64,000 nucleotides of DNA from Clostridia bacterium (GCA_026417615.1 JAOACY010000104.1:47835-111834), one strand, 5' to 3'. Positions 36,858 to 45,068 are shown, counted from the first letter of the stretch. Numbers and translations: made by a program. The notes: a model not told the origin generated them from the letters alone.

Positions 36858-37607
36858 TCAGCGCAAAAGTCCCTTTTCTTCGTCGAAACGCACTGATACT
36901 TTGACTATATCCGACCTAAACTTGGATATGCACTGTTCAATCGGGACACCTGCCTGATCAACCGCAATGCTTGTTACCTGAAGCAGCGGGGAGTTTAATC
37001 TTATGGATAGCAGCTTGCTTTCCTTTTTATCAGCCAGCGAGGCTTCATATACCGAGCTTATCCTTACAGGCTTGATACCGTATTCATTTTCAAAGGTTTT
37101 ATACAAAGAAAGATATTTTACTATATGTAAATTAAGATCAGGCACACGTTTTTCAGGGATAAAGGAGCGGGTAAGGATTGCAGGTATATTATTGTAATGT
37201 CTTAAAAAATAAATCAACCAGACAACTTCACCCCTGTTCATGCCGAAAAGACTCACTTGCTCCTCTGTTGGATATACAGTCTGAATCTCCAGAATATTTA
37301 CGCAAGGAATCATATTGTTCTCAATTATGGTATTCGAGTAGCTGGTATTCTTGTTTATAGTAAGATTTATACAGTCAGTTTTAACAAAATAACCCTTTCT
37401 CCTTATTGTGTATACGTAGCCGTCAGCAATAAGCTTTTCAATCGCTCTTCTTACTGTAAATCTGTTTACACCCATTTTTTCAGACAAAGCCCTTTCCGAA
37501 GGCAGCTGCTGACTGGTGTCATATTCACCCTTTTCGATACTGTTCTTTATGAATTGATAAACTTGATAATAACAAGGTATAGGACTATCCTTGTTTACAA
37601 TATTCAT
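36858..37607 (-). CDS. phnF: GntR-family regulator of the phn operon (PhnF-like)
   Basis: 249 aa. An N-terminal winged helix (about 1-75; LPSERALSEKMGVNRFTVRRAIEKL) is followed by a UTRA ligand domain (about 90-245). PhnF proteins repress phn or phosphate uptake genes and bind TGGTATA-type inverted repeats; such a repeat lies just upstream at 37644-37663. A GGAG site lies 6 nt before the ATG. The gene is the first of the operon, so it is probably autoregulated. Confidence 0.9.
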   Translation of the reverse strand: MNIVNKDSPIPCYYQVYQFIKNSIEKGEYDTSQQLPSERALSEKMGVNRFTVRRAIEKLIADGYVYTIRRKGYFVKTDCINLTINKNTSYSNTIIENNMIPCVNILEIQTVYPTEEQVSLFGMNRGEVVWLIYFLRHYNNIPAILTRSFIPEKRVPDLNLHIVKYLSLYKTFENEYGIKPVRISSVYEASLADKKESKLLSIRLNSPLLQVTSIAVDQAGVPIEQCISKFRSDIVKVSVRFDEEKGLLR

Positions 37608-37643
37608 TTTCTTTCTCCTCATAATTTATGAAACAAAAGGCCC

Positions 37644-37663
37644 TGGTATATATTTGTATACCA
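37644..37663 (-). promoter_or_regulatory. Probable PhnF operator
   Basis: A 20-bp inverted repeat, TGGTATA - 6 nt - TATACCA, 37 nt upstream of the phnF start. The half-site equals that of described PhnF operators (TGGTATAGACCA type). A single copy was seen. The surrounding 200 nt are AT-rich with no gene; a TATAAT lies further upstream but its -35 box is unclear. Confidence 0.7.
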
Positions 37664-37807
37664 GCACATTCAAATAATATACTTAAAGTATTATAGTTGT
37701 ATTATTGAAAGGTAAAATAGGATTAATTGAATGTTAAAGAAATGTTAATATACGCAATAAATAAGCAGTTGAATTCAGTAAGTTTTTCTATGAGTTAATC
37801 AAGATTC

Positions 37808-38962
37808 TTAATTTTTTTGTACTTCCCTTGAAATTTCATTTAATGCAGAAATGGTAAAGTCAATTTCCTCCACCGTATTAAAGCAGCCTACGCTTAGCCT
37901 GACAAGCCCGCACTTTAGCGTGCCAAGGCTTTTATGAGCCAGAGGAGCACAGTGCAAGCCAGCTCTTGTTGCAATGTGATATTTCCTGTCAAGCAGGCTG
38001 CTTATTTCATTAGAGTCCATATTTTTAAAACAAAGAGCCACAATGCCCGAATTCTTATTGATATCACTTTTGCTGTAGAGCTTTGCTTCCTTTATATCCA
38101 CGATACCTTCATGCAGCCTCTTAATAAGCTCAGACTTGTAATGCTTGATATTTTCAATTCCGAAGCTTTTAATAAAGCTGGCGCCAAACCCTAAACCAAC
38201 TATCCCGGGTGTGTTCAAAGTGCCGCTTTCCATGTAATCAGGCATAAATTCAGGCTGCAGGACACTTTCGGAGCTGCTTCCTGTTCCCCCCTGCATCAGA
38301 CAGTTTATATGCACTCCCTCCCTGACGTACAGACCTCCTGTGCCCTGTGGCCCAAGCAAGCCCTTGTGGCCCGGGAAGGCAAGCATATCAATATTCATAT
38401 CTTCTACATCAATTGTTACGCTGCCGGCTCCCTGGGATCCGTCTACCAGAAAGGTTATGCCTTTATCCCTGGCAATTGCGCCTATTTCTTTTACAGGTAA
38501 AATGATTCCGTTTACATTTGATGATAAGGTAGCAGCAATAAGCTTTGTATTCGGCCTGATGCATCTGCCTATATCCTCGGGCTGTATCTCTCCGAAATCA
38601 TTTCCTCGTACAATGGACAGCTCAACACCAAAGTCTCTTTCAAGGGTTTTTAAGGGTCTTATTACAGAGTTGTGCTCCATGCCGGTGGTTATGGCATGGT
38701 CTCCTGGCTTAAGACCCCCCTTGATTGCAATATTCAAAGCTTCTGTCGCATTTTTGGTAAAAACAAGCTGCAAGGGATTACTAATATTAAACAGGCTGCT
38801 GATTGTGTCTCTTGCTTGCATAACAGCCCTTCCCGCTTCAATGGACATGGCGTGTCCGCTTCTGCCGGGGTTGGCACAGTACTCCCGCATGCATCTTGCT
38901 ATTTCTTCATAGACCTTTTCAGGCTTTGGAAATGATGTTGCGGCATTATCAAGATATATCAT
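37808..38962 (-). CDS. Class V aminotransferase, cysteine desulfurase-like
   Basis: 384 aa. Starts MIYLDNAATSFPKP. The PLP lysine is in AFPGHKGLLG (about 203-212). A cysteine in RAGLHCAP near 345 sits where the persulfide cysteine of group II desulfurases lies. It fits the EF2568-type family that clostridia often encode beside selenium or sulfur genes; the substrate is unproven. I start at 38962, 5 nt after GGAGG; a GTG 12 nt upstream is also open. It follows the ECF-like gene by 72 nt. Confidence 0.85.
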   Translation of the reverse strand: MIYLDNAATSFPKPEKVYEEIARCMREYCANPGRSGHAMSIEAGRAVMQARDTISSLFNISNPLQLVFTKNATEALNIAIKGGLKPGDHAITTGMEHNSVIRPLKTLERDFGVELSIVRGNDFGEIQPEDIGRCIRPNTKLIAATLSSNVNGIILPVKEIGAIARDKGITFLVDGSQGAGSVTIDVEDMNIDMLAFPGHKGLLGPQGTGGLYVREGVHINCLMQGGTGSSSESVLQPEFMPDYMESGTLNTPGIVGLGFGASFIKSFGIENIKHYKSELIKRLHEGIVDIKEAKLYSKSDINKNSGIVALCFKNMDSNEISSLLDRKYHIATRAGLHCAPLAHKSLGTLKCGLVRLSVGCFNTVEEIDFTISALNEISREVQKN

Positions 38963-39034
38963 CCTGGCCTCCACAATGTATCTTAAAATATGGGCTTTTA
39001 TATTATTTTATGTTTGGGAGGCAGGAAATGATTA

Positions 39035-39562
39035 TTATTCTTTTATTGCTTTACCCAGAGCTTTTATTATTAAAAGTGCAACAGCTCCGCCAAGGAGTGC
39101 CGTCCAAAGCTGCGCAACCCCGAAAAGAACACCTAGAGTCTTTGCCAGTTGGGGCTTTACCGTAACAACCCCAAGGAATATATTAATTCCGACAAAGAGG
39201 ACTGCAAATTTAGTTATTGCACCGGCAGCAACCCCGAGTATCTGATTTTTATTTTTTAACAGGTAAAACAGAACGACTAGAACCGCATTGCCAAGAGCTA
39301 TAACCGGTGCAAATGAAAGCAGCACAGTTGCGATTGGAGCATGATTGTTAATAAGGGATGTAAAGGGTGATAGTACCGCTATCAAAACACCGCCCCAAAG
39401 CCCCGCAAATGCAGCAGCCACTATAAGGCAGGCGTTTACCAGTGGTCCGACGATAAAGTTGCTTACACCGGGAGGAAGCATCCTTCCTATCATCTGTACA
39501 GAAACTACTAAAGCCAGCAGTATTGCCGTTCTTGTTATAAATCTTACCTTTGAATTTTTCAT
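39035..39562 (-). CDS. ECF-transporter S-component-like membrane protein
   Basis: 175 aa with five or six hydrophobic segments, the size and layout of ECF S components that catch vitamins or metals for a shared energising module. The region GPLVNACLIVAAAFAGLWGG is in the place of the S-component motif. No ECF ATPase genes are nearby. The ligand is unknown. The ATG at 39562 lies 7 nt after GGAGGT. It is preceded by a structured leader with a terminator hairpin. Confidence 0.75.
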   Translation of the reverse strand: MKNSKVRFITRTAILLALVVSVQMIGRMLPPGVSNFIVGPLVNACLIVAAAFAGLWGGVLIAVLSPFTSLINNHAPIATVLLSFAPVIALGNAVLVVLFYLLKNKNQILGVAAGAITKFAVLFVGINIFLGVVTVKPQLAKTLGVLFGVAQLWTALLGGAVALLIIKALGKAIKE

Positions 39563-39599
39563 ACACAATACCTCCGCAAATAAATTTTTAACCAATTAA

Positions 39600-39760
39600 A
39601 CTAAAAACTCCCCTCGACACAAGCTTTCAGCACCAGGTCAAGAAGAGTTCGCATATGTATTTCTCATAACATTCTCCCCCTTCGCATTGGAACCTACCTT
39701 CACGTCAGGCCTTTTATTCAACTTCCTCGAGGAAGGAGAATTCCCGCCTCTCAGAAAATT
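39600..39760 (-). promoter_or_regulatory. Structured leader with terminator before the ECF-like gene (candidate riboswitch)
   Basis: Read on the minus strand: a 10-bp helix (39732-39741 with 39671-39680, two G-U pairs) encloses about 50 nt with a CCTCGAGG palindrome (39725-39732) and a CCTGACGTGAAGGTAGG loop region. Then comes a fully paired 11-bp hairpin (39637-39647 with 39608-39618, G-U rich) directly followed by TTTTT, i.e. an intrinsic terminator 40 nt before the start codon. The upstream TCGAGG repeats part of the terminator 3' arm and could pair with its 5' arm, so an antiterminator is possible. It does not match a riboswitch class I know. Confidence 0.5.
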
Positions 39761-39778
39761 AGAAAAATTTATTTTTTA

Positions 39779-39821
39779 TTCCGCTGCAAAAACAGCTTTT
39801 CTTGAAAGCAGTGGAATCTTT
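39779..39821 (-). terminator. Terminator-like hairpin carrying a dispersed repeat core
   Basis: On the minus strand ATTCCACTGC pairs with GCAGCGGAAT (one mismatch) around an inner GCTTT/AAAGC hairpin followed by TGTTTTT. It lies directly after the TM1266-type gene. The inner CAAAAACAGCTTTT core (plus strand) is also found at 40.69 kb and 63.81 kb. Confidence 0.5.
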
Positions 39822-39823
39822 TT

Positions 39824-40075
39824 TTAGCACATAAGAGCTACTTTTACTTTAATACCTTTAATATTGCCCAGCTTTCCTGTCAAAGCCCCTATTTCATCAT
39901 TGGTGCCGTCTGCTATTACCGACATGACCGAAAGCTCTCTTTCCTTATATGGTATACCCATTCTCCCCACTATTATATTGCCGTAATTACTTAGTATTTC
40001 ATTGACTTTTTTGGCTGCTTCTTCCCTGTTGCCCACAATTATTCCTATGACGGCAACCCTGTTTTCCTTTTCCAT
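39824..40075 (-). CDS. TM1266-type iron-only hydrogenase system putative regulator
   Basis: 83 aa ACT-like fold. Starts MEKENRVAVIGIIVGNREEAA and has the family-type ERELSVMSVIADGTNDEIGALTGKLG (shown here split: ERELSVMSVIADG and TNDEIGALTGKLG). Proteins of this family are often encoded near Fe-only hydrogenase maturation genes (hydE/F/G), but none are in this window. The mechanism is unknown. A promoter and a GGTGG site lie upstream. Confidence 0.85.
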   Translation of the reverse strand: MEKENRVAVIGIIVGNREEAAKKVNEILSNYGNIIVGRMGIPYKERELSVMSVIADGTNDEIGALTGKLGNIKGIKVKVALMC

Positions 40076-40112
40076 AGACCACCTGTGTTATTTTTTTAAC
40101 TATTATATGTCT

Positions 40113-40141
40113 ATAATATACCAATAATTTTTCTGTGTAAA
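40113..40141 (-). promoter_or_regulatory. Promoter of the TM1266-type gene
   Basis: On the minus strand TTTACA (40136-40141), a 17-nt spacer and TATTAT (40113-40118), about 38 nt before the start codon. Confidence 0.6.
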
Positions 40142-40174
40142 CAGATTTTTGTTCAACGAATACGAGACCTATAA

Positions 40175-40205
40175 AAACAAAAGCACCAGCCATTTAAGCC
40201 GGTGC
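40175..40205 (-). terminator. Terminator of rnpB
   Basis: On the minus strand GCACCGGC / GCTGGTGC (one G-U) with a 7-nt loop, followed by TTTTGTTTTT, 17 nt after the RNase P RNA 3' end. Confidence 0.82.
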
Positions 40206-40221
40206 CTTTGATACTTTGTTC

Positions 40222-40653
40222 GAGTAAACCTGTAAGCCGGGTTCTGTATTAAACAATCATCTATCTAGGCCATGCATTTCTGCAAGGCTCAAGCCACCTT
40301 CACGGAACTGGCGGGCAGCCTTAACGTCCCAATCGAGGTGTTGCTCCGGGTGGGGTTTACATAGACCGGCAAGTCGCCATGCCGCTGGTGAGCTCTTACC
40401 TCACCTTTCCACCCTTACAAACCAGAGACTAGACACTAGAGACCAGGCACCAGATTTAAGAACGGCCATAAAGCCCTTCCAGCTTTCTAGTATCTAGTTT
40501 CTAGCATCTAGTTTCTAGTATGCGGTATATCTCTGTTGCACTTTCCTTGAAGTCGCCTTCACCGGGAGTTACCCGGCACCCTTGCCCTATGGAGCCCGGA
40601 CTTTCCTCATGTGCGGCCTTGCGGCGCTGCACACGCGATTGTCTGGTTTACTC
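40222..40653 (-). ncRNA. rnpB: RNase P RNA, bacterial class A
   Basis: Catalytic RNA that matures tRNA 5' ends. On the minus strand the 5' end GAGTAAACC pairs with the 3' end GGTTTACTC (P1). Conserved parts are clear: GAGGAAAGTCCGGGCTCC (CR I), AAAGTGCAACAGAGA in the middle, and the 3' part with CAGAACCCGGCTTACAG (CR V). The ends are set by P1 and may be off by a few bases. A variable hairpin in the P12 region is enlarged by short tandem repeats (40424-40520). Confidence 0.96.
40424..40520 (-). repeat. Tandem repeats forming the enlarged P12-type hairpin of rnpB
   Basis: One arm (40486-40520) has about two and a half copies of a 14-bp unit of the type TCTAGTATCTAGTT. The other arm (40424-40452) has a 7-bp unit of the type AGAGACT/AGACACT repeated about four times. 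The arms pair, with several G-U pairs, so the repeats lengthen a helix inside the RNase P RNA. Confidence 0.75.
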
Positions 40654-40773
40654 AACACTATTTTTCAGATAACAATTATGATTCCGCTTCAAAAACAGCT
40701 TTTATTAAAACAGGTTGCGAAAATCACTCAACCTGAGCAGCAAAGTTTATTATACTATTTTAAATAGTTGAGG

Positions 40774-41877
40774 TCAATAGTAGATAAATGGGTCTTTTTC
40801 CACCGTGCTTCCAACAACCTCAATACCCGGGAACCTCTTTGAAAGAATATATGCCAGCTTCTCGACAATTATGCGTTCAGTACCAAAATGGCCCGCATCC
40901 ATAACACATATGCCAGCCTGAACAGCATCTACTGCAGAATGGTGCTTAACGTCTCCGGTTACAAGTATATCGCACTTATTGGCTACACTATTGACAAGTC
41001 CATCATCAAAGGCTCCGCAAAATACCCCAACCTTTTTTATCACACCAGTCATACCAGCAATCCTCAGGTTGCTCACCGCTATTTTTCCCTTGACATATGC
41101 GGCAAAGCTTTCGAGATTTAAGCCTTCCTGCAGTTCTCCTACCCTGCCCAAGCCATACGCTTTGCCTTTGATTTCCAAAGGATAAATGTCATAGGCCGCT
41201 TCTTCATAGGGATGAGCTTCAAGCATTGACTTTAAGGCTCTATTTAAGTGTTCTTCCGGTATAATTGTTTCAAGCCTGTATTCATCCACTTTTTCAAGTG
41301 TGCTTTTTGTTCCGATATAAGGGGTCGCGCCTTCAAGCGGTCTGAAGGTACCTATCCCCTGCGTCATAAAGGTACAGTCGCTGTAATTGCCGATGCAGCC
41401 TGCACCTGCTTGACAAAGCGCTTCCCGCACCTTTTCCATTGCCTCACCGGGAACAAAAACCACCAGCTTGTAAAGCTTCTCTGATTTATATTCCTTAAGG
41501 ATTTGTATATTCTGCAGCCCCAGTTTTTCCGCCAGCCAATCATTTAAGCCTCCCATGGCAAAATCCAGGTTGGTGTGAAGACTGTAAACCCCTATATCAT
41601 GCTTTATCAGTTTATGTATCAAAAGTCCTTTCGAATCTTCATCGCTTATTTTTTTTAAAGCTTTAAATATTAAGGGATGGTGAGAAATAATCAAATCCGT
41701 CCTGCTAATAATTGCCTCCTCAGCAACATCAGGCGTAACATCCAGGCATACCAAAACTTTTTTTACAGCTCTGCCTGCCCCCCCAACCATTAAACCTGTA
41801 TTGTCCCATTCTTCTGCCAGCTTTTTAGGCGCCAGGCTCTCTAGATATTGAAAAATCTCGCTGCATTTTAAGCTCAT
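40774..41877 (-). CDS. Nif3-like dinuclear metal centre protein
   Basis: 367 aa, NIF3/DUF34 family. N-terminal metal motif ISHHPLIFKALK (about 62-73) and C-terminal metal motif TGDVKHHSAVDA (about 321-332), with the extra middle domain seen in the Bacillus YqfO type. The function is unsettled; links to GTP cyclohydrolase I-like activity have been proposed for the family. I start at the ATG at 41877, 5 nt after GGAGG. The trmK - nif3 pair (Bacillus yqfN-yqfO) is conserved in Firmicutes. Confidence 0.93.
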   Translation of the reverse strand: MSLKCSEIFQYLESLAPKKLAEEWDNTGLMVGGAGRAVKKVLVCLDVTPDVAEEAIISRTDLIISHHPLIFKALKKISDEDSKGLLIHKLIKHDIGVYSLHTNLDFAMGGLNDWLAEKLGLQNIQILKEYKSEKLYKLVVFVPGEAMEKVREALCQAGAGCIGNYSDCTFMTQGIGTFRPLEGATPYIGTKSTLEKVDEYRLETIIPEEHLNRALKSMLEAHPYEEAAYDIYPLEIKGKAYGLGRVGELQEGLNLESFAAYVKGKIAVSNLRIAGMTGVIKKVGVFCGAFDDGLVNSVANKCDILVTGDVKHHSAVDAVQAGICVMDAGHFGTERIIVEKLAYILSKRFPGIEVVGSTVEKDPFIYY

Positions 41878-41888
41878 AATGTCCTCCT

Positions 41889-42581
41889 TCATTTTATGGC
41901 ATTCAATAATCTACTTAACAGTTCAAGTACCTTCATATTCTTTTCAAGAATCTCCCCAGTGTATTTTGAACTATTTCTTATTTCATAAATCACCTTCACC
42001 GTCTGACTTATTTTTTTATCCAGGTATTTTGCAAGCAACGGGTCCTGCTTTTCGATTAGCTTTTCTCCTATAATGCAGTCAAGCTCTTTTCTTGCAACCC
42101 TAACTCCTGTGTACCTGGAACAAAGCACCACATATACCTTGTCATCCTCTGCCTCAAGTTCCTCATCATATATTTCAAAGCCTTCGGCATAGAGCCACTG
42201 CCTCAACGCCTCAACCGCATACATAGGCTGAAGTACAAGTGTACCTGTGGCGCAGGCCTTTTTGTATTCCTCCGACAGTATATTCCTGATCAAAAGCCCT
42301 CCCATTCCGGCAATCACAACAGTGTCACATTCACCCATCCCCAAAGGCTGAAGACCGCTGCCCATCCTTGTCTCAATGAGTTCATCCAAACCGTGGCTTT
42401 GAATATTCTTCTTCGCAGTGTTAACAGGACCTTCCTTAATATCAGCTGCAACTGCTTTTTTACATATACCCTTTTGTATTAGATAAATGGGTATAAATGC
42501 GTGGTCTGTGCCAACATCTCCAACCGTGTGACATCTGGGAACCTTGTCTGCTATTAATTTGAGCCGTCCCTTTAATTCCAT
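41889..42581 (-). CDS. trmK: tRNA (adenine22-N1)-methyltransferase
   Basis: 230 aa Rossmann-fold methyltransferase. SAM-binding DVGTDHAFIPIYLIQKG (about 22-38) and the catalytic-site-type VIAGMGGLLI (about 88-97) are intact. It makes m1A22 in tRNA. Paired with the Nif3-like gene 11 nt downstream, as in Bacillus. Confidence 0.94.
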   Translation of the reverse strand: MELKGRLKLIADKVPRCHTVGDVGTDHAFIPIYLIQKGICKKAVAADIKEGPVNTAKKNIQSHGLDELIETRMGSGLQPLGMGECDTVVIAGMGGLLIRNILSEEYKKACATGTLVLQPMYAVEALRQWLYAEGFEIYDEELEAEDDKVYVVLCSRYTGVRVARKELDCIIGEKLIEKQDPLLAKYLDKKISQTVKVIYEIRNSSKYTGEILEKNMKVLELLSRLLNAIK

Positions 42582-42680
42582 ATTACCACCTTGTTCTTTT
42601 CATTTGCAAAAATACATAAATATTATATATCTGCTTATACTTTTAAAAAAGGGCTAGTTGTAAAAAGGAGTATAGATCTT

Positions 42681-42863
42681 ATGCAAAATTTTAGGGGTAA
42701 AAACTCAAAGGACATTGAAGCTGCGAAAGAAACTGTGATAATTAATGTTAAATCACCTGAGCTTTACTTCAGCAGAATTAACCCTGAGCTTGATAAGAGT
42801 GTTTCAGCCCAGCAGATAAAAGATGAGGAATTTGAAGGGGAAATGGAGAAAAGAAAGCGATAA
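42681..42863 (+). CDS. Small conserved-looking hypothetical protein
   Basis: 60 aa, charged, starts MQNFRGKNSKDIEAAKE and ends EMEKRKR. No motif I know. An AAAGGAG site lies 10 nt before the ATG at 42681; the frame is open to 42591 but that part overlaps nothing and looks non-coding. Its stop is joined to a perfect palindromic terminator. It is the last host gene before the integrated element. Confidence 0.6.
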   Translation: MQNFRGKNSKDIEAAKETVIINVKSPELYFSRINPELDKSVSAQQIKDEEFEGEMEKRKR

Positions 42864-42888
42864 AAAGGAGTTCAATTGAACTCCTTTT
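42863..42888. terminator. Perfect palindromic bidirectional terminator
   Basis: A 26-bp perfect palindrome (AAAAGGAGTTCAA and its complement) flanked by A and T runs. It ends the 60-aa gene (+) and, on the other strand, the integrase gene of the inserted element. Before insertion it would also have followed the tRNA(CAT) gene. Confidence 0.85.
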
Positions 42889-44338
42889 ATGGTGGAGTGG
42901 ATAAGTCTAAATCCGAAACAGTTATAGTGTTGTTATCACCGCTGTAATTGTAGGTTATAACAACCTTATCCTCATACACGAACACAGCATTTATAAATGT
43001 GTCTATGATTTGTTGGCAATATTTTTCATCATCAATAGAGCCGCCTTTGAAGCTGGAGAGGAAAAATATAATTTGCTCTTTCGTTATGAGTTTTTGGGAG
43101 ATATTTTCTTTAGCAATCTCAATTTCAAGTTGTTGTTTCTGCTCCTCCAGCTCAACAAGACGTTTTTTCGTGCTTTCGGTAATAATGCCCTGTTCAATAG
43201 CGGTAACAACATTCTTTACTGAACGCTCAACCTCAATCAATGTACTCTGCAAGTATTTTAGAGTGTTATTATTGGACAACTCACGCTCTTGCACTTCTAT
43301 AGCCTTTCCAGCTATATACTCTATTACATCATCTTTCAATATTTCATTGATTGTATGAAGCACTACAAGCCGCTCAATCCAATCTTTTTTAATATTAGAT
43401 TTATTGCAAGCCTTTTCTTTTTTTCTCTTAGTACATTTGTAATAGTGATATTTACCGCCATGCCTACCAGTACCACTCTCACCAACCATATTAGAGCCGC
43501 ACTCACCGCAAAATAATTTTGTTGATAACATATAATTTACATTTGCTTTAGCTCTTGCAGGAGCTTTTTTATTTTTGTCCATCTTCTCACCTACACTATA
43601 GAATAATTCTTTATCAATAATAGCGGGTACGCCATCGGGAATGGCTATATCTCCAGACTTGTAAACGCCAATATATTTTTCATTCCTCAATATGGTATGT
43701 AGGCTATTTTTATTAAAAGAAACGCCACGAGAAGTTTTTAGCCCTTGTCTATTCAATGTATCGCAAATTTGAGTTACTGTCTTACCTTCATTATACATTT
43801 TATATATCTGAATGACTATAGGAGCGGTTTGCTCGTCAATTATAAAATGCAGATCCGCATCAACTTTATAGCCGAGCGGCAAGTTACCACCTGTAGCCTT
43901 ACATTTTAAGGCATTTTCCCTCATTCCTCGCTTTATTTTCAAAGACAATTCGGCACTATAATACTCTGCCATGCCCTCTAACATACTCTCCAGAATAATA
44001 CTCTCTGGTGTACCGTTCAAGTTTTCCATTGCTGAAAGGACTTTTACGCCATTCTTTTTTAGCTTCTGCTTATTAACGGCACTATCATAGCGGTTACGAG
44101 AGAAGCGATCCAGACGATACACAATAACCGCTTCAAATTGCTTTTTAGCACTATCAATAAGCATTTGTTGAAATGCTGGGCGGTTATCTGTTTTGCCACT
44201 TATTGCTCTATCTATATAAGTATCAATTATAGTTATTTCGTTAGCTTCTGCAAACGAATAGCATTCCCTTAATTGCCCTTCTATACTCTGCTCTGTTTGC
44301 CTATCGCTGGAGTATCGGGCATATATTACCGCCCTCAT
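42887..44338 (-). CDS. Large serine recombinase (integrase)
   Basis: 483 aa. N-terminal resolvase domain with catalytic serine in ARYSSD (about 7-12), RLDRFSR near 96; Recombinase domain (about 160-265); zinc ribbon (CGECGSNMVG ... CTKRKKEKACN, about 276-312); coiled coil after 345. It catalyses integration and excision without replication. Its last two codons coincide with the proposed att core and the TAA stop lies in host DNA. It overlaps the 71-aa gene by 4 nt. Confidence 0.95.
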   Translation of the reverse strand: MRAVIYARYSSDRQTEQSIEGQLRECYSFAEANEITIIDTYIDRAISGKTDNRPAFQQMLIDSAKKQFEAVIVYRLDRFSRNRYDSAVNKQKLKKNGVKVLSAMENLNGTPESIILESMLEGMAEYYSAELSLKIKRGMRENALKCKATGGNLPLGYKVDADLHFIIDEQTAPIVIQIYKMYNEGKTVTQICDTLNRQGLKTSRGVSFNKNSLHTILRNEKYIGVYKSGDIAIPDGVPAIIDKELFYSVGEKMDKNKKAPARAKANVNYMLSTKLFCGECGSNMVGESGTGRHGGKYHYYKCTKRKKEKACNKSNIKKDWIERLVVLHTINEILKDDVIEYIAGKAIEVQERELSNNNTLKYLQSTLIEVERSVKNVVTAIEQGIITESTKKRLVELEEQKQQLEIEIAKENISQKLITKEQIIFFLSSFKGGSIDDEKYCQQIIDTFINAVFVYEDKVVITYNYSGDNNTITVSDLDLSTPP

Positions 44339-44550
44339 TTCTGATCGCCTTTCTGTATGTCAACTTTTTTAGTAAGAAAATCAAAAGTTTTTAAAACGGC
44401 AACTTGATCCTTTCTATCTAAAGAACGAAAAGCCAGCTCCATTTTGCATTTATCAGAATTTAAAGCATTACTTATACTCTCACGTTGAGCTTGCGTTATA
44501 TCTTTATTAAGCAAAGACATTATAAGGAGGTTAGTAATTCGACTGTTCAT
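44335..44550 (-). CDS. Small protein between repressor and integrase
   Basis: 71 aa, helical, no recognised domain. It overlaps the repressor gene and the integrase gene by 4 nt each, so the three form one coupled lysogeny operon. By position it could regulate integrase direction (a recombination directionality factor), but no sequence evidence supports this. Confidence 0.7.
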   Translation of the reverse strand: MNSRITNLLIMSLLNKDITQAQRESISNALNSDKCKMELAFRSLDRKDQVAVLKTFDFLTKKVDIQKGDQK

Positions 44551-45068
44551 AATTTATCACCTTTTTCAATATTTTCAGTATACAGGGGGAGCATAAGCAA
44601 CTCATTAAGATAATCCCTTAGCCTATTAAAACCTCTATCATTCAATTTCATAGCATCAAATAAAATTTTAATAATATCACTATCAATTACGCCAGCTAAT
44701 ACAAGCGATAAACGTATTGTTTGTAACTGTCCTTCATCAAATGAGAATTTATCTTCAAAAAATTTCATAACCTCATTTGCAAAATCATCACCAAATTGCA
44801 AAGCGAGCCTTTCTTCATTGCTCAAAGCATTATTATCCATAGAAGCAAAATTAATCATATCATTTAAGGTATAGTCACCAATTAAATCACTTGGAGTAAT
44901 GCCAAGTGCATCACATAGCAGTTTAATAGTGTCAATGTCGGGCTGATTAGTATTGTTTTCCCAATTACTAATTGTAGAGTTTGCAACCCCAATCATTTTC
45001 GCTAATTCCTTTTGCTTTATACCTCTATTTTTTCTAACTTCTTTTAGCCTATCACCAAAGGTTTTCAT
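44547..45068 (-). CDS. Cro/CI-type transcriptional repressor
   Basis: 173 aa. N-terminal Xre-type helix-turn-helix (about 1-60; IKQKELAKMIGVANSTISNWE with the recognition helix in STISNWE). The C-terminal part is helical and has no LexA-like Ser-Lys peptidase motifs, so control by RecA-driven self-cleavage is not expected. I start at the ATG at 45068, the first codon of the HTH domain; GGAG lies 10 nt upstream. It likely binds the TTCCGA sites at 45104-45215. Confidence 0.9.
   Translation of the reverse strand: MKTFGDRLKEVRKNRGIKQKELAKMIGVANSTISNWENNTNQPDIDTIKLLCDALGITPSDLIGDYTLNDMINFASMDNNALSNEERLALQFGDDFANEVMKFFEDKFSFDEGQLQTIRLSLVLAGVIDSDIIKILFDAMKLNDRGFNRLRDYLNELLMLPLYTENIEKGDKL

Noticed and set aside
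39600-39760. TPP riboswitch, because of CTGAGA, CCTGA and GCGAAGGG in the right order
   Set aside because: The 5' strand of P1/P2 before CTGAGA is missing and the P4/L5 part (TGG..AAT..CCA) is absent, so the likeness is superficial.
40424-40520. CRISPR-like array from the short repeats
   Set aside because: The repeats are 7-14 bp, without spacers, and form a hairpin inside rnpB.
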